A DNA stretch of 64,000 nt, from positions 9,054,280 to 9,118,279 of the forward strand of contig CM034108.1 of NCBI GenBank assembly GCA_019914945.1, given 5' to 3'. Shown piece after piece: positions 30,486 through 42,117 of the stretch (positions are counted from its first letter, which is position 1; each line of letters starts with the position of its first letter). This stretch comes from Typha latifolia. Lineage: Eukaryota > Streptophyta > Magnoliopsida > Poales > Typhaceae. Below the pieces are notes generated by a model that saw only the letters and a list, made by a program, of their open reading frames with translations, made no database searches and was not told the DNA's origin. The position numbers and the translations under genes were made by a program.

Positions 30486-30830
30486 GAGGCCGGCGTATCG
30501 CCGCCGTCGTTGCCGCCACCTCCGCGAGCTTCGGTGAGCTCCTTTCTCTCTCTCTCTCTCCCTTCCTCTTTCTCTCTCTCTCTCTCTCGCTCACACCCGA
30601 GCTCGGGCACGTCGGAACTGAGCCGCCGACGAGAGGCCGGCCGCTGGCTGGCCAGCAGCGGCCGGTGCCCTCCCCGCCGACCCGGTTCCGCAGTTCCCTC
30701 CCCTCCTCTCTTTCTTCTCTTCTTCTCTTCTCTTCTCTTCTCTTCTCTTCTCTTCTCTTCTTCTTCTTCCTTCTTTCTTCTTCCTTTCTTCTTCTTCTTC
30801 CTCAGCTGCTTCTTCTCTTCTTGTCTTTCT
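30407..30830 (+). repeat. CT, TTCTC and CTT microsatellites in Tekay LTR
   Basis: (CT)n runs fill 30407-30484 and 30541-30590, (TTCTC)n 30715-30760, and CTT-rich sequence 30760-30830. Equivalent tracts lie in the other Tekay LTRs. The Ser-, Leu- and Phe-rich open frames across them come from the repeats. Confidence 0.95.
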
Positions 30831-31444
30831 ACAACAGTACTGGGCTCGGCCCAACACTGTAGCAGGCTTGTGCTGGACCAAGCCCAACACTAGTACTAAT
30901 AATCCTTAATTTGGTATTTATTTATTTATTTATTTATTTGTTTAGGTATTTCTGTTTTAATTAATACAAAGAAATTTAGACATTATTTATTTTAATAATA
31001 ATATATATTCATCAATATGATTATTGTTAATTATAATTAATTAATGATTAATTAGGTTATAAACTATTACACATGAATATAGCTAATACTTATATTTATT
31101 TATTTACTTATATGTATATTAGGTTAATAGATAGATTTATAAATTATAATTATTAGATTTATATTCTAATATTCTTATGATATACATTTTAAGTAATTCT
31201 ATTAATTTATTTTAAATTATTATTTTGTAACAAATAAGATAATGACTACATAGTCCCTAATTAATCAAGATATAATTTAATTATAATTAGGTTTTTTTAT
31301 CTATATTTATATTTTATTTATAATTAAAATCTAGCCAATTATAAAAATAAGTAGAAATTCTAAAATCTAATAAATCATCATATTTTACTCGAACGGATTA
31401 TAATGGGATAAACAACTAACTTTATGTTACTTAAACATTTTCAG
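30534..31444 (+). other. predicted intron inside the Tekay LTR
   Basis: Donor CG|GTGAGC at 30534 sits after GC/CT-rich sequence. The interior becomes strongly AT-rich. Branch-like CTAAC lies at 31416-31420 and acceptor ATTTTCAG ends at 31444 before ATCCCGAACC. The A of CTAAC is 25 nt from the last base of AG. The same layout is in the LTRs at 47055 and 37503. Confidence 0.55.
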
Positions 31445-32193
31445 ATCCCGAACCCCTTATTTGAGACCCCGTGGACCTTGCTAGCGAAAAGTGTCACATG
31501 GTTCATGATCGGATGTAAGGGATACGTGGTTTGTATCTTCTGATCAGTGTTAGTAGTCTTATCCCTTAGACGGCTTTTCTCAAATTAGGTTATATTATAC
31601 ATTTATGTACATGGATGTTTTGGCCTCCAGCATGATTATATGATTTTATCTAGAGATGATTATAGTTGAGCATATTTTATCATGCATTCGATTATGCTGA
31701 TTTGGAATATGAGTACATTGGTGACATATATAGAGATGATTCTACTATTATGATTGTTTACCCAGTTGATCTGTAGCATGAGTATGCATGTAATAGATTA
31801 GCATAAGTATGCATGTGTTGACGATACAGTTGGAGACTACATTGCATCATTTTCTCTTGATTCCTATTCCACCTAAATTCCTGTTATGCATTGACTTGTT
31901 ATCATACTGGATATATGCATTTGATTTGTCATTTAGAAGGAAAGCATGAAATGTGATTCATAGGATAGTTGATAGAAAGCGTGAAGATACCCAAGTGGGC
32001 GCGAGGGTTAAGGCGTGCCTGGAGATGATTGATCGCTCAACATAGTCGCGATCCTGTTGGCCTTACGTCTGAGGTCGTTAGTCTATGTGCGCAGCAGACA
32101 TTCGGACACATGCCGTTCGCCAGGGCATATGTGGCGAGTTATCCTCACGAGGTTTCTATCAACTATGTGGGTGCTCAGTCTGGATGGATGCTG

Positions 32194-32254
32194 ATACCCT
32201 AGCGGGTGGCGGGGTATGGTTATATTAGAGATACTCTTGCGGGTGGTGGAGTAT
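32194..32254 (+). repeat. two hairpins in Tekay LTR
   Basis: 32194-32217 has stem ATACCC/GGGTAT; 32231-32254 has stem ATACTC/GAGTAT. They occupy the same place as the four- and five-unit arrays of the other Tekay subfamily, with a different loop (AGCGGGTGG type). Confidence 0.75.
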
Positions 32255-33267
32255 GCTCTGAGCCTTTGGACTTGATGTTGAGACCGGGTACCGGGTGTTG
32301 ACTGTGCACAGTGGTCTAGTATGATGATATTATACCGAGATGTCGGTGATGATTATGATGTTGAGAAATGCATATGATTTCATTATCATTTGGTTATCTG
32401 ATTATCGAGTGGTCAATATTCATCATATATGATTGCATTTGATATTATAACGTGGTCATGATCGGCATGCATCATGTGTCATATTTGAGAGAGAGTTATG
32501 ATGATAGTATGATACGGAGATTTATTTACTCATGGTCGAGGATTATATACTTTTATCAGTTATGACATGTTATCTACTTTTCATTTATATATTATTGAGG
32601 ATACATTCATATACTTATTCATGACATGATACTCTTTTTGATTCATATTATCCACTACTTGATTTACTCTCTGTTTGGCATCACTGATTCGGGGTAAGGT
32701 CTATTCACTGAGCCTTTTGCTCATGACTCTCTTTATTTCTTTTCTAACCCCTCAGATTTGTGGTACGTGATAGCGACCTGAGATATCTTGAGAAAATATT
32801 TTAGAGTGATGATGAGGTGAGCTATTGATGCGAGACGGTATAGAAGATAGTTTAACCAGACATTGAGTTGTATCGTTGTTTGTTATATTTGTACCTTATT
32901 GTATCAGATGATAATTTGTACAGTATATGTCGGATTTTATAGCACTCGTGTATCAGCTGTTTAGTTGTATCTTGATGGTTTGTTGTGGCCTGTGTGGTAC
33001 CTGCCAGATTATGTAGTGGTCTAGTGTTTATTATTGTGGACTTGGATATTCATATGTTAACAGGTTTATTTGGTTAAGAGTATGATTTATTTGGTGATGG
33101 ATTATCATATATGGATAGGTTAGCAAGTTTTATTTAATGATATCATTATTGTATGTGCATAGGAGTGTATCTGTGCGTGACGGGCCCCGCCCGTCCTGTC
33201 GTGTGCACCGCGCGTGCCGTGTGGGCGCGTGGGCGTGCATATGCCCGTGCCGCGTGGGGGCGTTACA

Positions 33268-34137
33268 ACCATTCTGCATTAAGACAACCCAATCTTTTGC
33301 GTGAGGCATCACAATACACTTGGAATCCTATTCCACTATGAGGAATAATCAGAATTGGTGCACAAGTCAATCTTCTTTTTAATTCTCGAAAACTATTTTC
33401 ACACTCTTCATTCCACTCAAACCTTTGATTCTTCCGAGTCAACCTGGTAAGAGGCATATCTATCTTTGCATATCCTTCTACAAACCTCCTATAATACCTA
33501 GCAAGACCAAGAAAACTACGCACTTCTGTGATATTAGTTGACTCCATTTCAATACAGCATCTATTTTGGACTGATCCACATTGATCCCTTCCTATGATAC
33601 TACATGTCCTAGAAAGACCACCTGATCTAGCCAGAACTCACATTTTGAAAATTTGGCAAATAATTTCTTCTCTCTCAAGATCTAAAGAATTAACTTCAAG
33701 TGATATTCATGTTCTTCCTCACTAGCTGAATATATTAGTATATTATCAATGAAAACTATTACAAATTGATCCCAATAAGGTTGGAAAACTCTATTCATCA
33801 GATCCATGAAAACAGCTAGAGCATTGGTCAATCCAAATGGCATAACCAAAAACTCATAATGTCCATATCTAGTACAGAAAGCAGTTTTAGAAATATCCTC
33901 CTCATGGACTTTTAACTAATAGTAATCAATTCTCAAATCTATTTTAGAGAATACTCTAGCTCCCTTTAACTGGTCAAATAAATCATCAATGCGAGGTAGA
34001 GGATATTTATTTTTTATTGTCACTTGGTTTAACTGTCTATAGTCTATACACAACCTGAGTGTCCAATCCTTCTTTTTAACAAAAAGAACATGCACTCCCC
34101 AAGGAGAGACACTAGGTCGTATAAAGTCTTTCTGTAG
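33268..34137 (-). pseudogene. Tekay/Del reverse transcriptase and RNase H start
   Basis: From right to left the minus strand gives [73 protein letters not shown], then FIDNILIYS. The second Asp of the catalytic FIDD pair is Asn, so RT is dead. KCEFWLDQVVFLGHVVS, SFLGLARYYRRFVEGYAKI and YCDAS lead into the RNase H part cut by the solo LTR. A stop precedes LKVHEED and a one-base loss precedes LMQNG. It belongs with 29691-30182 and probably with the gag and LTR at 36389-40540. Confidence 0.9.
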
Positions 34138-35699
34138 TAGTTGTGTCGACTATCGAGCACTAAACACTATTACCATCAAGGATCGGTATCCTATTCCGGT
34201 TATCGAGGAGTTGCTGGACGAGCTTGCAGGGGCGACTATATTTAGTAAACTTGACTTGAGGGTCGGGTATCATCAAATTAGAGTTCACCCGGTGGATGTG
34301 CATAAAACTGCATTTCGGACTCCGGACAGGCATTATGAGTTTCGAGTGATGCCTTTTGGTCTCACCAATGCTCCAGGTACCTTTCAAGGCCTCATGAATG
34401 ATATATTTCGGCCTCTCTTACGAAGGTATGTCTTGGTATTTTTTGACGATATTTTGGTGTATAGCAGGACTGAATTGGAGCATTGGCGGCATTTGGAGAA
34501 TGTACTGAATTTGTTAGAACAAAACCATTTGAAGATAAAAAATTCCAAGTGCCTATGGGGAGTACCGAAGGTGGAGTATTTAGGCCACATCATTTCAGCG
34601 GATGGTGTAGCGGCGGATCCTCAAAATGTTGCATGTATGACTGCTTGGCCTATTCCTACTATTACCACCTGATTGAGAGGATTTTTGGGGCTGACTAGTT
34701 ATTATCGTCGATTCATCACTGGATATGGCAAGATTGCTGCTCCTCTCACTTCTTTGTTGAAGAAAGATTCTTTTGGATGGACAGATGAAGCCACTTTAGC
34801 CTTTGAAAAATTGAAAACAACAATGACGACAGCACCCGTTCTAGCGCTATCGGAGTTCACCAAAGAATTCATTGTTGAGTGTGATGCATCGGGTGTTGGC
34901 ATAGGAGCAGTACTAATGCAAGAAGGACATCCTATTTCCTATATTAGCAAGGCTTTATCGCAAAACTATCAGCAATTATCGACTTATGAGAGAGAGATGT
35001 TGGCAATTCTGCATGCGGTGTCAAAGTGGACGCCATATTTGATCGGTAGACGATTCATTATCCGAACCGATCAAAGGAGCCTTCCATACTTTATGGAATA
35101 GAGCATACACACTTCGGCACAGCAACGATGGGTTACAAAATTGCTGGGGTATGATTATGACATTCAATACAAGAAGGGAACGGAAAATAGAACGGCGGAT
35201 GCACTATCGCGCCAACCCGATACCGTCGAGCTTGCAGCCTAGTCATCTCCTACCTTTCCCTTACTTGATGAGCTGAGGAATGCATGTACATCTGACATAG
35301 ATATTTTGAGATTATTGTAGGAGGTGATGGATGATCTGGAGCACCATCCCGAGTTGGAGAATCGATGCGGTTTGCTGCTGGACCGCGGATGCATTCAGGT
35401 GTTGGAGCATATTGGTCCGGTTGCATATCGTTTGGAGCTGCCAGAGGGGTCGAGAGTGCACCCTATCTTTCATGTTTAATTATTGAGAGAGTGCATTGGA
35501 GATCATGAGATTGTTGGATTGGTTCTACCGAAGTCATTGGAGGTGATAGAGATCATAGAGCCAGTTCGAGTACCTGCTAGACGCCGATGAGTGGCTTGGC
35601 AAGCTATCTAAAGAGGTGACATGGGAGTTGGAGACTGATATCTTGGAGCGTTTCTCTGAATTTTCACCTTGAGGGCAAGGTGGGGGAAGTGTGGTGGGC
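34138..35699 (+). pseudogene. family B RT, RNase H and chromodomain with integrase deleted
   Basis: It begins abruptly at [21 protein letters not shown] has [30 protein letters not shown] and an intact [10 protein letters not shown]; a TGA lies at 34672. RNase H is open to SLPYFME-stop (35101) and resumes with [14 protein letters not shown] to [13 protein letters not shown]. After HHPELENRC and DRGCIQ the frame passes directly into [26 protein letters not shown], so the whole integrase core is missing without loss of frame. The chromodomain region is frameshifted (RVPARRR-stop). Polypurine GGTGGGGGAAGTGTGGTGGGC ends it. Confidence 0.9.
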
Positions 35700-36388
35700 T
35701 GATACACTTTGTTAGGATCTTTTCTTATTACATTAGGTATTTATTTTCATTAACATAAAATTCCTGTAGGTCGCGTTCGAACACTTGTAAACCCTTGTGA
35801 ACACCTTGTGAACGCTTGTGAACGCCTTGTGAACACTTGTGAACGCCTTGTGAACGCCGCATTTGTGAACGCCTATGTTGTGTTCGCAAATCCAGAGAAG
35901 TGGCTTTTTGAGTGCATTCGAACGCAATCGGGCACGTTCGAACACGATCGACAGGAATCCTCTAGAATTAGAATTTCATATTGTTTATCAAATCATCCCT
36001 CGTCTTTGGGATCTCGACCACTTCATTTCCTTCATCTACTTTCCTTAATCACTTCCACAATCCATTATCATCTCCATACCCATCCATAACCCTAACATCC
36101 ACTTCACCCATCACCACCACCATCACCCATGTTATTCTATGTTTTCATCCCTACTACAGTTCTAATTTGTGAAGGGCATAAATACTAAAGTTGTAGATTA
36201 GGAAGTTCCGGATCCAAACCAGTTAGTTTCGTAATTTTCTGAGTACAGAAAAATATCTGACGAATATTTGCCTTTGATTGCGCAGACTGATTTCTGTAAT
36301 AAATTCAGATTTTGTAGGAATCTTAGCGTAACCTATCTTTGGTTCCAGATATTATCAAATTGGTATCAGAGCCTAACAATTGATATCA
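35700..36388 (+). mobile_element. family B 3' LTR
   Basis: It begins TGATACACTTTG. U3 contains TTCGAAC and a GTGAACGCCTTGTGAACACTT mini-repeat (35790-35860). The leader and U5 are as in other B LTRs. GATATTATCA (36357) is followed by two PBS-like units (TGGTATCAGAGCC at 36361 and TTGATATCAGA at 36380). By analogy with the TSD-bounded copies the end is about 36388. It abuts Tekay gag. Confidence 0.8.
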
Positions 36389-37323
36389 GATCTTGAAGGA
36401 TGGCCCACTCACACTGATCTGAGACACTGCCTGGCTGAGTCCTCCAGATCCCCGTTAATTAGATCGGTTAACAGATGAACCAGTGCTAGAACTTCCCCGA
36501 TAAGGATGGTAGGAAAGGCGACGCTGTGACTGCAAAGGTGGTAGGCTCTGGCTTGCAGAAAGGACCCTAGAACTCCCGCCTCGCCTAGATTGGGTTCCAT
36601 ATCACCGAGCTTCTATAGTCCTCTTCTCATGAATCACTCCCTCAAGTCCCATCGCCCTCTCCAAACTCTGATGTATAGCATAATTCAGCCCATGTTTGAA
36701 ACGTCGAGTTCTGGCTACTTCATTTGGAACTTGATGGGGTACAAAATAGGCTAAAGCATTGAATTTGACCTCGTATTCTACCTTCGTCATAGGACACTAA
36801 CATAAATGTAGAAATTCTTCTTCCATCTTTTCTTTCCTCCAGGTTGGGAAATGCTTTCGATCAAAGGCATCAAGAAATAACTCCCAAGTGATGATTGCAT
36901 CCCCTATCCTTGATTTTATTAGTCTCTCTGTGGCTTTCCACCATTGTTCTGCCTCACCTCTGAGCATAAAGGCAGTAAAGGCTACCTTTTGCTGATCATT
37001 ACATCCTAGAGTATCCAACATTTTCTCTATGTCCGATAACCATCCACTGGCCTCCAGTGGATCAACACCTCCATTGTAAATTTGGGGATTCAACTGTATA
37101 AACTTATTTAAGGTGATAACGCTGTAAGAGGTGGCTCAGAACTCTCTACTGATATGCTAGCTCCTCTACCTCGAAGGATTTCCTCAATAAGTCTTTCTTA
37201 ACTGTCCAGGAGGCGCGAAATAGGATCACGCTCCTCTACAGATGGAGGAACTTCTGGGATCTCAATAGGGGCCTCAGTTGTGGAAGTTACCCTAGACTGT
37301 GAACCTCTGCGACGGGGTGGCAT
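36389..37323 (-). pseudogene. Tekay/Del gag fragment
   Basis: The start MPPRRRGSQSRVTSTTEAP at 37323 is about 160 bp after the PBS. Stops follow SRLLDS and the early linker. Then PQIYNGGVDPLEASGWLSDI, EKMLDTLGCNDQQKVAFTAFML, GEAEQWWKATERLI, AFDRKHFPTWRKEKMEEEF and VARTRRFKHGLNYAIHQSLE are readable in open pieces at 36797-37093 and 36602-36790. These are Tekay/Del capsid motifs. The zinc knuckle and protease are absent; family B sequence lies where they should be. Confidence 0.88.
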
Positions 37324-37481
37324 CTTTCTGTGAAAGTAGTCAAATTCATCAACTTATTAGTGATCAAGTAAAATTCTAAAATTTATCTCTTGCGTAACCC
37401 TAAGACCGCAATATTTCCCTAGACTCAAGGTGACAATGTACAAAAGCTCTTGATGATGTGCCAGATACTTAACAAAACCTA

Positions 37482-37494
37482 GGCTCTGATACCA
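37482..37494 (-). promoter_or_regulatory. primer binding site (tRNA-iMet) of the Tekay element
   Basis: On the minus strand TGGTATCAGAGCC begins 8 nt after the LTR end at 37503. It occurs once, unlike the arrays of families A and B. Confidence 0.85.
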
Positions 37495-38387
37495 CTCTAA
37501 AATGTAACACCCACAACCCTAAACACGTGCATGGCACGAGCCCACATAGCACGTGCGTGGCACCTAACCATTTTCTTAGTTACTAACAATCAAATAAACC
37601 TGTATCAACATCATAAATTTATTCACAACATCTAAACTAAGAATAAAATAAGTTTAACTGTCAACAACACACGGATAACCCTACTTGGGCCCCATAGAGG
37701 CCACAACACATCATCAAGAGCTTTTCACCACAACATATACACAACGGTGGTATATACAAAATTATACAAGTACAAAGTCACCTGCTAGAATATAAGACAA
37801 TGATAAAGACACACTTTGGAGGATGTCTACAAATACATCAAATAAGATAACTCATCTAGCGCAAAACACTAACCACAAACTACTCTTCACCCATTGGCAA
37901 GATCTCTAAGAGAGTATCATGCTCCACTCGTTCACCTAGGCTTAGTGAATAGATCTTACCCCGAATCAGTGATGCCAAATAAAGAGTAAATCATGTACTA
38001 GATAATATGAATCAGAAAATAATATGATGCCATGTATGAGCATGTATATATGTATCCTCAATGACATATATATGAATGAAGTCAATTCTCATGAATGAGC
38101 ATATTATATCCTCAACAAAAAATATATCACATGATAAAATTCCCATATAATATCACTTAATATAACAACATATTATGTATAACAATTATGATTTAATGAT
38201 ACTAGTCACATCAATGATGATGCATGATGCATGCCAACTACTAGATAATCGTATATGTTAAAGGCAGATATAATCCACATATTTCTCACTATCACAATCA
38301 TCCGTCTCAACTCTGAATATCATCCACCATGCTGGACTACGGTACTCGGCCCCGAACTCAATAGACATCATGTCGCAAGCTCAGAGC

Positions 38388-38573
38388 ATACCCTGTCATA
38401 CACTAAGAGTATCTCTGTAGGTAATCATACCCTGCCATACGCTAAGAGTATCTAAGAAGAAAGTAATCATACCCTGCCATACAGTAAGGGTATATCAATG
38501 ATAGTTGTACCCTGTCATACGCTAAGAGTACAATCATCAGCCATTACCATACTCTGTAATATACTAAGAGTAT
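38388..38573 (-). repeat. array of five hairpins in Tekay LTR
   Basis: Hairpins lie at 38388-38412, 38427-38451, 38469-38493, 38507-38531 and 38549-38573. Stems as printed: ATACCCT/AGAGTAT, ATACCCT/AGAGTAT, ATACCCT/AGGGTAT, GTACCCT/AGAGTAC and ATACTCT/AGAGTAT. Confidence 0.85.
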
Positions 38574-39112
38574 GTCCAGTACCAGTCCGGACCAGATACC
38601 GTTCCAACCATCACATCACATACACATGTATTTTTATGATTTCCTATACATGATAAATCATATGCATATATCCAGTACTATAATAGATCATGCAACTTAG
38701 GAATTTAGGTGGTAAAAAAGCCAAGAGAAAAATAATGCAATGCCGACTCTAACCATGTATCTAACACATGTATACTTTTGCTAGTCTATCACATGCATAC
38801 TCATTACAGAGATCATCCCGACATAAAACCATAACAGTATAATCATCTCTATATATATCACCAATGTACTCATATCTTAAATCAGCCTAATCAAATACAT
38901 AATAAAATATGCTTGACTGAAATCATCTCTATATAAAGTCATATAATCATACTGGAGGCCAAAATATGCATGTACATAATATATAATATATCCTAATTTG
39001 AGAAAGGTGTCTAGGAGATAAGACTACTCACCACCACTGCAAATACCAAACAACCACTTATTCACGTTGCTACGACAACGGTCCACAGGGTCTTGAACAG
39101 GGCGGCCGGGAT

Positions 39113-39551
39113 CTAAAATTATTTATAACAAATAATGTTAGTCTTTCTATTCATTAAAATTAACCCAGCAAAAAGATTATTTCTTGTTGTAATTATGTAC
39201 TCTTCATTTCTATATTTGTTTTGTTATTTATTAACCATAATTATATTATTTAATAGTGTATTTAAAATATAATTATCTGCCTATTATTCTCCTTGATAAT
39301 TAAGAAAATAAGAATTAAGTTACTGCAAATAATTACGTAAGAATATATGTACATAACCCTAATAATTACTATTACCTACCTAGGATTAAAATAGTAAATT
39401 ATATTGCAAGTATTTTGCTAAACATGATATAATTAGAATTATTTACTAACTATGATATAATTATATTTAATTTATATAAATTAAATACATTAAACTAACT
39501 AAACTAATTGAATAATTAATAACATAATCAAATATAATTAGAAATAAATAA

Positions 39552-39582
<31 letters not shown>

Positions 39583-39878
39583 TTGTATTTATATAAACTA
39601 TACAAAATGCTGGGCTCAGCCGAGCATCATGCACAGTAGGGTGCTGGGCCGAGACTAGCGCCACTTGCAGGGTCCAGTCTAAGAGGAAAGAAGGGAAGAA
39701 GGAGGAGGAGAAGAAGAAGAAAAAGAAGAAGAAGAAGAAGAAGAATAAGAAAAAAGAGAAAGCGGGGAAGAGGGTTGGGCTGGAGGGGAGGGGTACGGCC
39801 GCTGGTGACCACTCAGCGGCCGGCTTCTCACTAGTGACTCAAACCTCCTGCATCTCGAACGGTAACTGACAAAGAGGA

Positions 39879-39910
<32 letters not shown>

Positions 39911-39915
39911 CTCAC
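39113..39915 (-). other. predicted intron inside the Tekay LTR
   Basis: On the minus strand the donor G|GTGAGT starts at 39915. The interior includes the CTT-rich and AT-rich parts. Branch-like CTAAC lies at 39141-39137 and acceptor AATTTTAG ends at 39113 before ATCCCGG. The branch A is 25 nt from the end. A second donor copy lies at 40184 in the tandem duplication. Confidence 0.55.
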
Positions 39916-40147
39916 CGGCCGACAGAAAAGCCAACGGCGGCTCTTCCCGGCAGTCGGTAACTATTTGTGGACTAGAGGGAGAGAGAGGGAGCTAGATAGA
40001 GAGAGAGAGAATGCGGGGAAGAGAGAGAGAGAGACATTATTAGAGAGAGGAAAAGCAGGTCACGCGGCCGCTGGTGACCACTCAGCGGCCGGCTTCTCAC
40101 TGGTGACTCAAACCTCCTGCATCTCGAACGATAACTGACAAAGAGGA

Positions 40148-40179
<32 letters not shown>

Positions 40180-40334
40180 CTCACCGGCGGACAGAAAAGC
40201 CAACGGTGGCTCTTCCCGGCAGTCGGTAACTATTTGTGGACTAGAGGGAGAGAGAGGGAGCTAGATAGAGAGAGAGAGAATGCGGGGAAGAGAGAGAGAG
40301 AGACATTATTAGAGAGAGGAAAAGCAGGTCACGC
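39797..40334 (-). repeat. 269-bp tandem duplication in Tekay LTR
   Basis: GGCCGCTGGTGACCACTCAG starts at 39797 and again at 40066. The two units are nearly identical through the GA microsatellites and AAAAGCAGGTCACGCGGC. Few differences are seen (for example CCGGCCGAC against CCGGCGGAC), so it is recent. Confidence 0.93.
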
Positions 40335-40540
40335 GGCGGCAGTGGAGTGGCCGGTGGGCTGGGTCCCACCTCTATGCATCGCCGCGGCGTGGAGAAGAGT
40401 GGCTCGATGGAGGTGCATGGCACCCCCACCCTGCCACAGCATGCATGGCATGCTGGGCACGAGGCTGGCCATAGCTTGGCCGGTCGTGTCGTACCCAGCA
40501 ATGCATTAGTTTTTTTTTTAACCCTACTTGGGTTGTTACA

Positions 40541-41370
40541 ATTTGGTACAAGAACCTATCCGAATCTGACCAGCCCCGCACTCCATTGCTAACACATTCA
40601 AACTCCTCTTGATATGCTCTCACCATAGTCCTTTGGGTTAGCTTGGTGAGAACATCGTGGAAATCTTTATAACTGGAGGGTCCAAATCAGACACAAATAA
40701 CATCAGCAAACTCCTCCCACATTTGATAGGCCTGAGCTTGATTCGTGGCATGGTACCATCGGATGGTGGTGTCTTCGAGATGAAAGGATGCTAACAACAC
40801 ATTTTTTGCATTAGTGTTCTTTGGTACTCGAAAAATTGCTCTACTTGATAAACCCAATCGAGCGAATCTCCTCCGTTGAAGGGTGGAAAGTTGAGGCGAA
40901 CAATCGCTGCACGGACGTCGCATTCTTCTTATTCATGTCGGTTGCCACCATAGGATGGTGTCAAGGGGTCGCTAGTTCTTAGTAATCTGCCCACTCGTCA
41001 TCATTATCATGGATAGGTGGATTCGGTGCTCGATCGTGGTGAAACATTGGTGGTGGGACGTTGTGCCTTTCAGTCGGCATAGGTAGCAAGGGCCTTCTTG
41101 CATGACCACCCATGGGCTCCTCATGATCTTCCGCTCACTTGGTACAGAACGGTGGAGGCAGTGTCCTTTTGCGAAAATGTTGTTCCATCGGTGGTGCAGC
41201 TCGGGCTCGAGTAGGGAACTCGGTCGCCGTCGTATCCCTTGGTGCGCTTAAGAGGACTTGAGTCATGGCTTCCATCGATGCTTGCATGGCTCGTGTGTCT
41301 CCATCATGTCCGCGAACATCTTAATCAGATCTGAGTTGACTGTGGAGATCGTTGGAGAAGTTTCGACCGG
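40541..41370 (-). pseudogene. chromovirus gag fragment (D-like)
   Basis: The minus strand has LASFHLEDTTIRWYHATNQAQAYQMWEEFADVIC, then SYKDFHDVLTKLTQRTMVRAYQEEFECVS. To the right, an N-terminal part rich in Pro and His runs to about 41370. Frames change near 40680 and 40925. The capsid phrases match gag at 21180-21370 more than family A. The Tekay LTR cuts it on the left and an A-like LTR on the right. Confidence 0.75.
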
Positions 41371-42117
41371 TGATACGATTCAGACTTCACCGATGTTGTC
41401 TCGAGCATGGATACGATTCGAACGCGGATGGATGCATTCGAACGCGCTTGCAAATGCCTACAAGCGTTCACAAATATAGATAATGCATTTGGTGCATTCG
41501 AATGCGTTCGAACACGGTCGGTGAAAATCCACTATTTCTAGGGTTAATAATTATCATTTTTGAATTGTTTGGTTAGCCTCTTAAGGTATGGATAGCAACC
41601 AAAAATAGGATATCAAAGAATTGAGTTTTTTCCCTAATCTTCTTCTTCTCCTTCTCTCATTCCCTCATCCCATGGCTCCGCTGCCTCTAGCCTCCCTCAA
41701 CCAGCCACTTACGCTAGTCCCTTAGGGGTCCCCCTTCTTCAGAACTCTCTACCTTCACCCGAACCCTTTCCACCATCCATAGTCCTTCCACCACCACCTT
41801 CCTTACCAGTGCCACCACATTACTACCGGCCTACCACCTCCATAATCTACCTAAGGTCCTGTGCCCCCATCCACGGATCCAAAGAATGAACTCCCCGATG
41901 TCCACTCATTTATCCGAAGATATCTCCGGATCTCATCGTCCGATTTAACTAAAATTAGATTCGTTGGAAAGCTCTTTTCTAGAGCTACGACCTAACAAAA
42001 TTTCATGCTGATTCAACAGCTATATTTTCAGAAATTCTCTTCTCAAGTTCTGTGCAAGATCCTATTCATATCTAAAAATGGGATAGATCAAACCTTAACC
42101 TATGGGAGATCATATCA
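41371..42117 (+). mobile_element. A-like (diverged) LTR
   Basis: It runs from TGATACGATTCAGACTTCACC to GGGAGATCATATCA, 747 bp. TTCGAACGC motifs lie at 41405-41520 and 'ggttagcctcttaaggtatgg' stands in place of a TATA box. No matching TSD is seen (ACCGG left, GGAGG right) and the PBS-like units are not recognisable. Confidence 0.75.

Larger units (their letters stand above)
30183..33267 (+). mobile_element. Tekay/Del solo LTR (TSD ACCAT)
   Basis: It is 3085 bp, TGTAACAACCC to GGGGGCGTTACA, with ACCAT at 30178-30182 and 33268-33272. Order: GC-rich 5' part, CT microsatellites (30407-30600), splice-donor-like GGTGAGC, TTCTC repeats, TGGGCY palindrome (30840-30855), AT-rich block, acceptor-like TTTTCAG (31444), two hairpins (32194-32254), and the GGCATCACTGATTCGGGG region near 32680. 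It has no coding capacity. It splits the Tekay RNase H of the opposite strand. Confidence 0.96.
37503..40540 (-). mobile_element. Tekay/Del 5' LTR
   Basis: It is 3038 bp and on the minus strand runs TGTAACAACCCAAGTAGGG to GGTTGTGGGTGTTACA. A PBS and gag follow it, so it is a 5' LTR. It has the same order of parts as the solo LTRs but with five hairpins, a 269-bp tandem duplication and an (AT)n run at 39559-39583. The right flank ATTTGG is gag of another element; no TSD can be tested because the element's other end is lost. Confidence 0.93.

Noticed and set aside
30159..30893. Ser/Leu/Phe-rich open frame of 244 codons and its opposite-strand Glu/Arg-rich frames
   Set aside because: They are translations of CT, TTCTC and CTT microsatellites inside a TSD-bounded solo LTR. 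Equivalent frames appear at 39679-40509, 42433-42969, 46193-46528 and 47054-47734 for the same reason.
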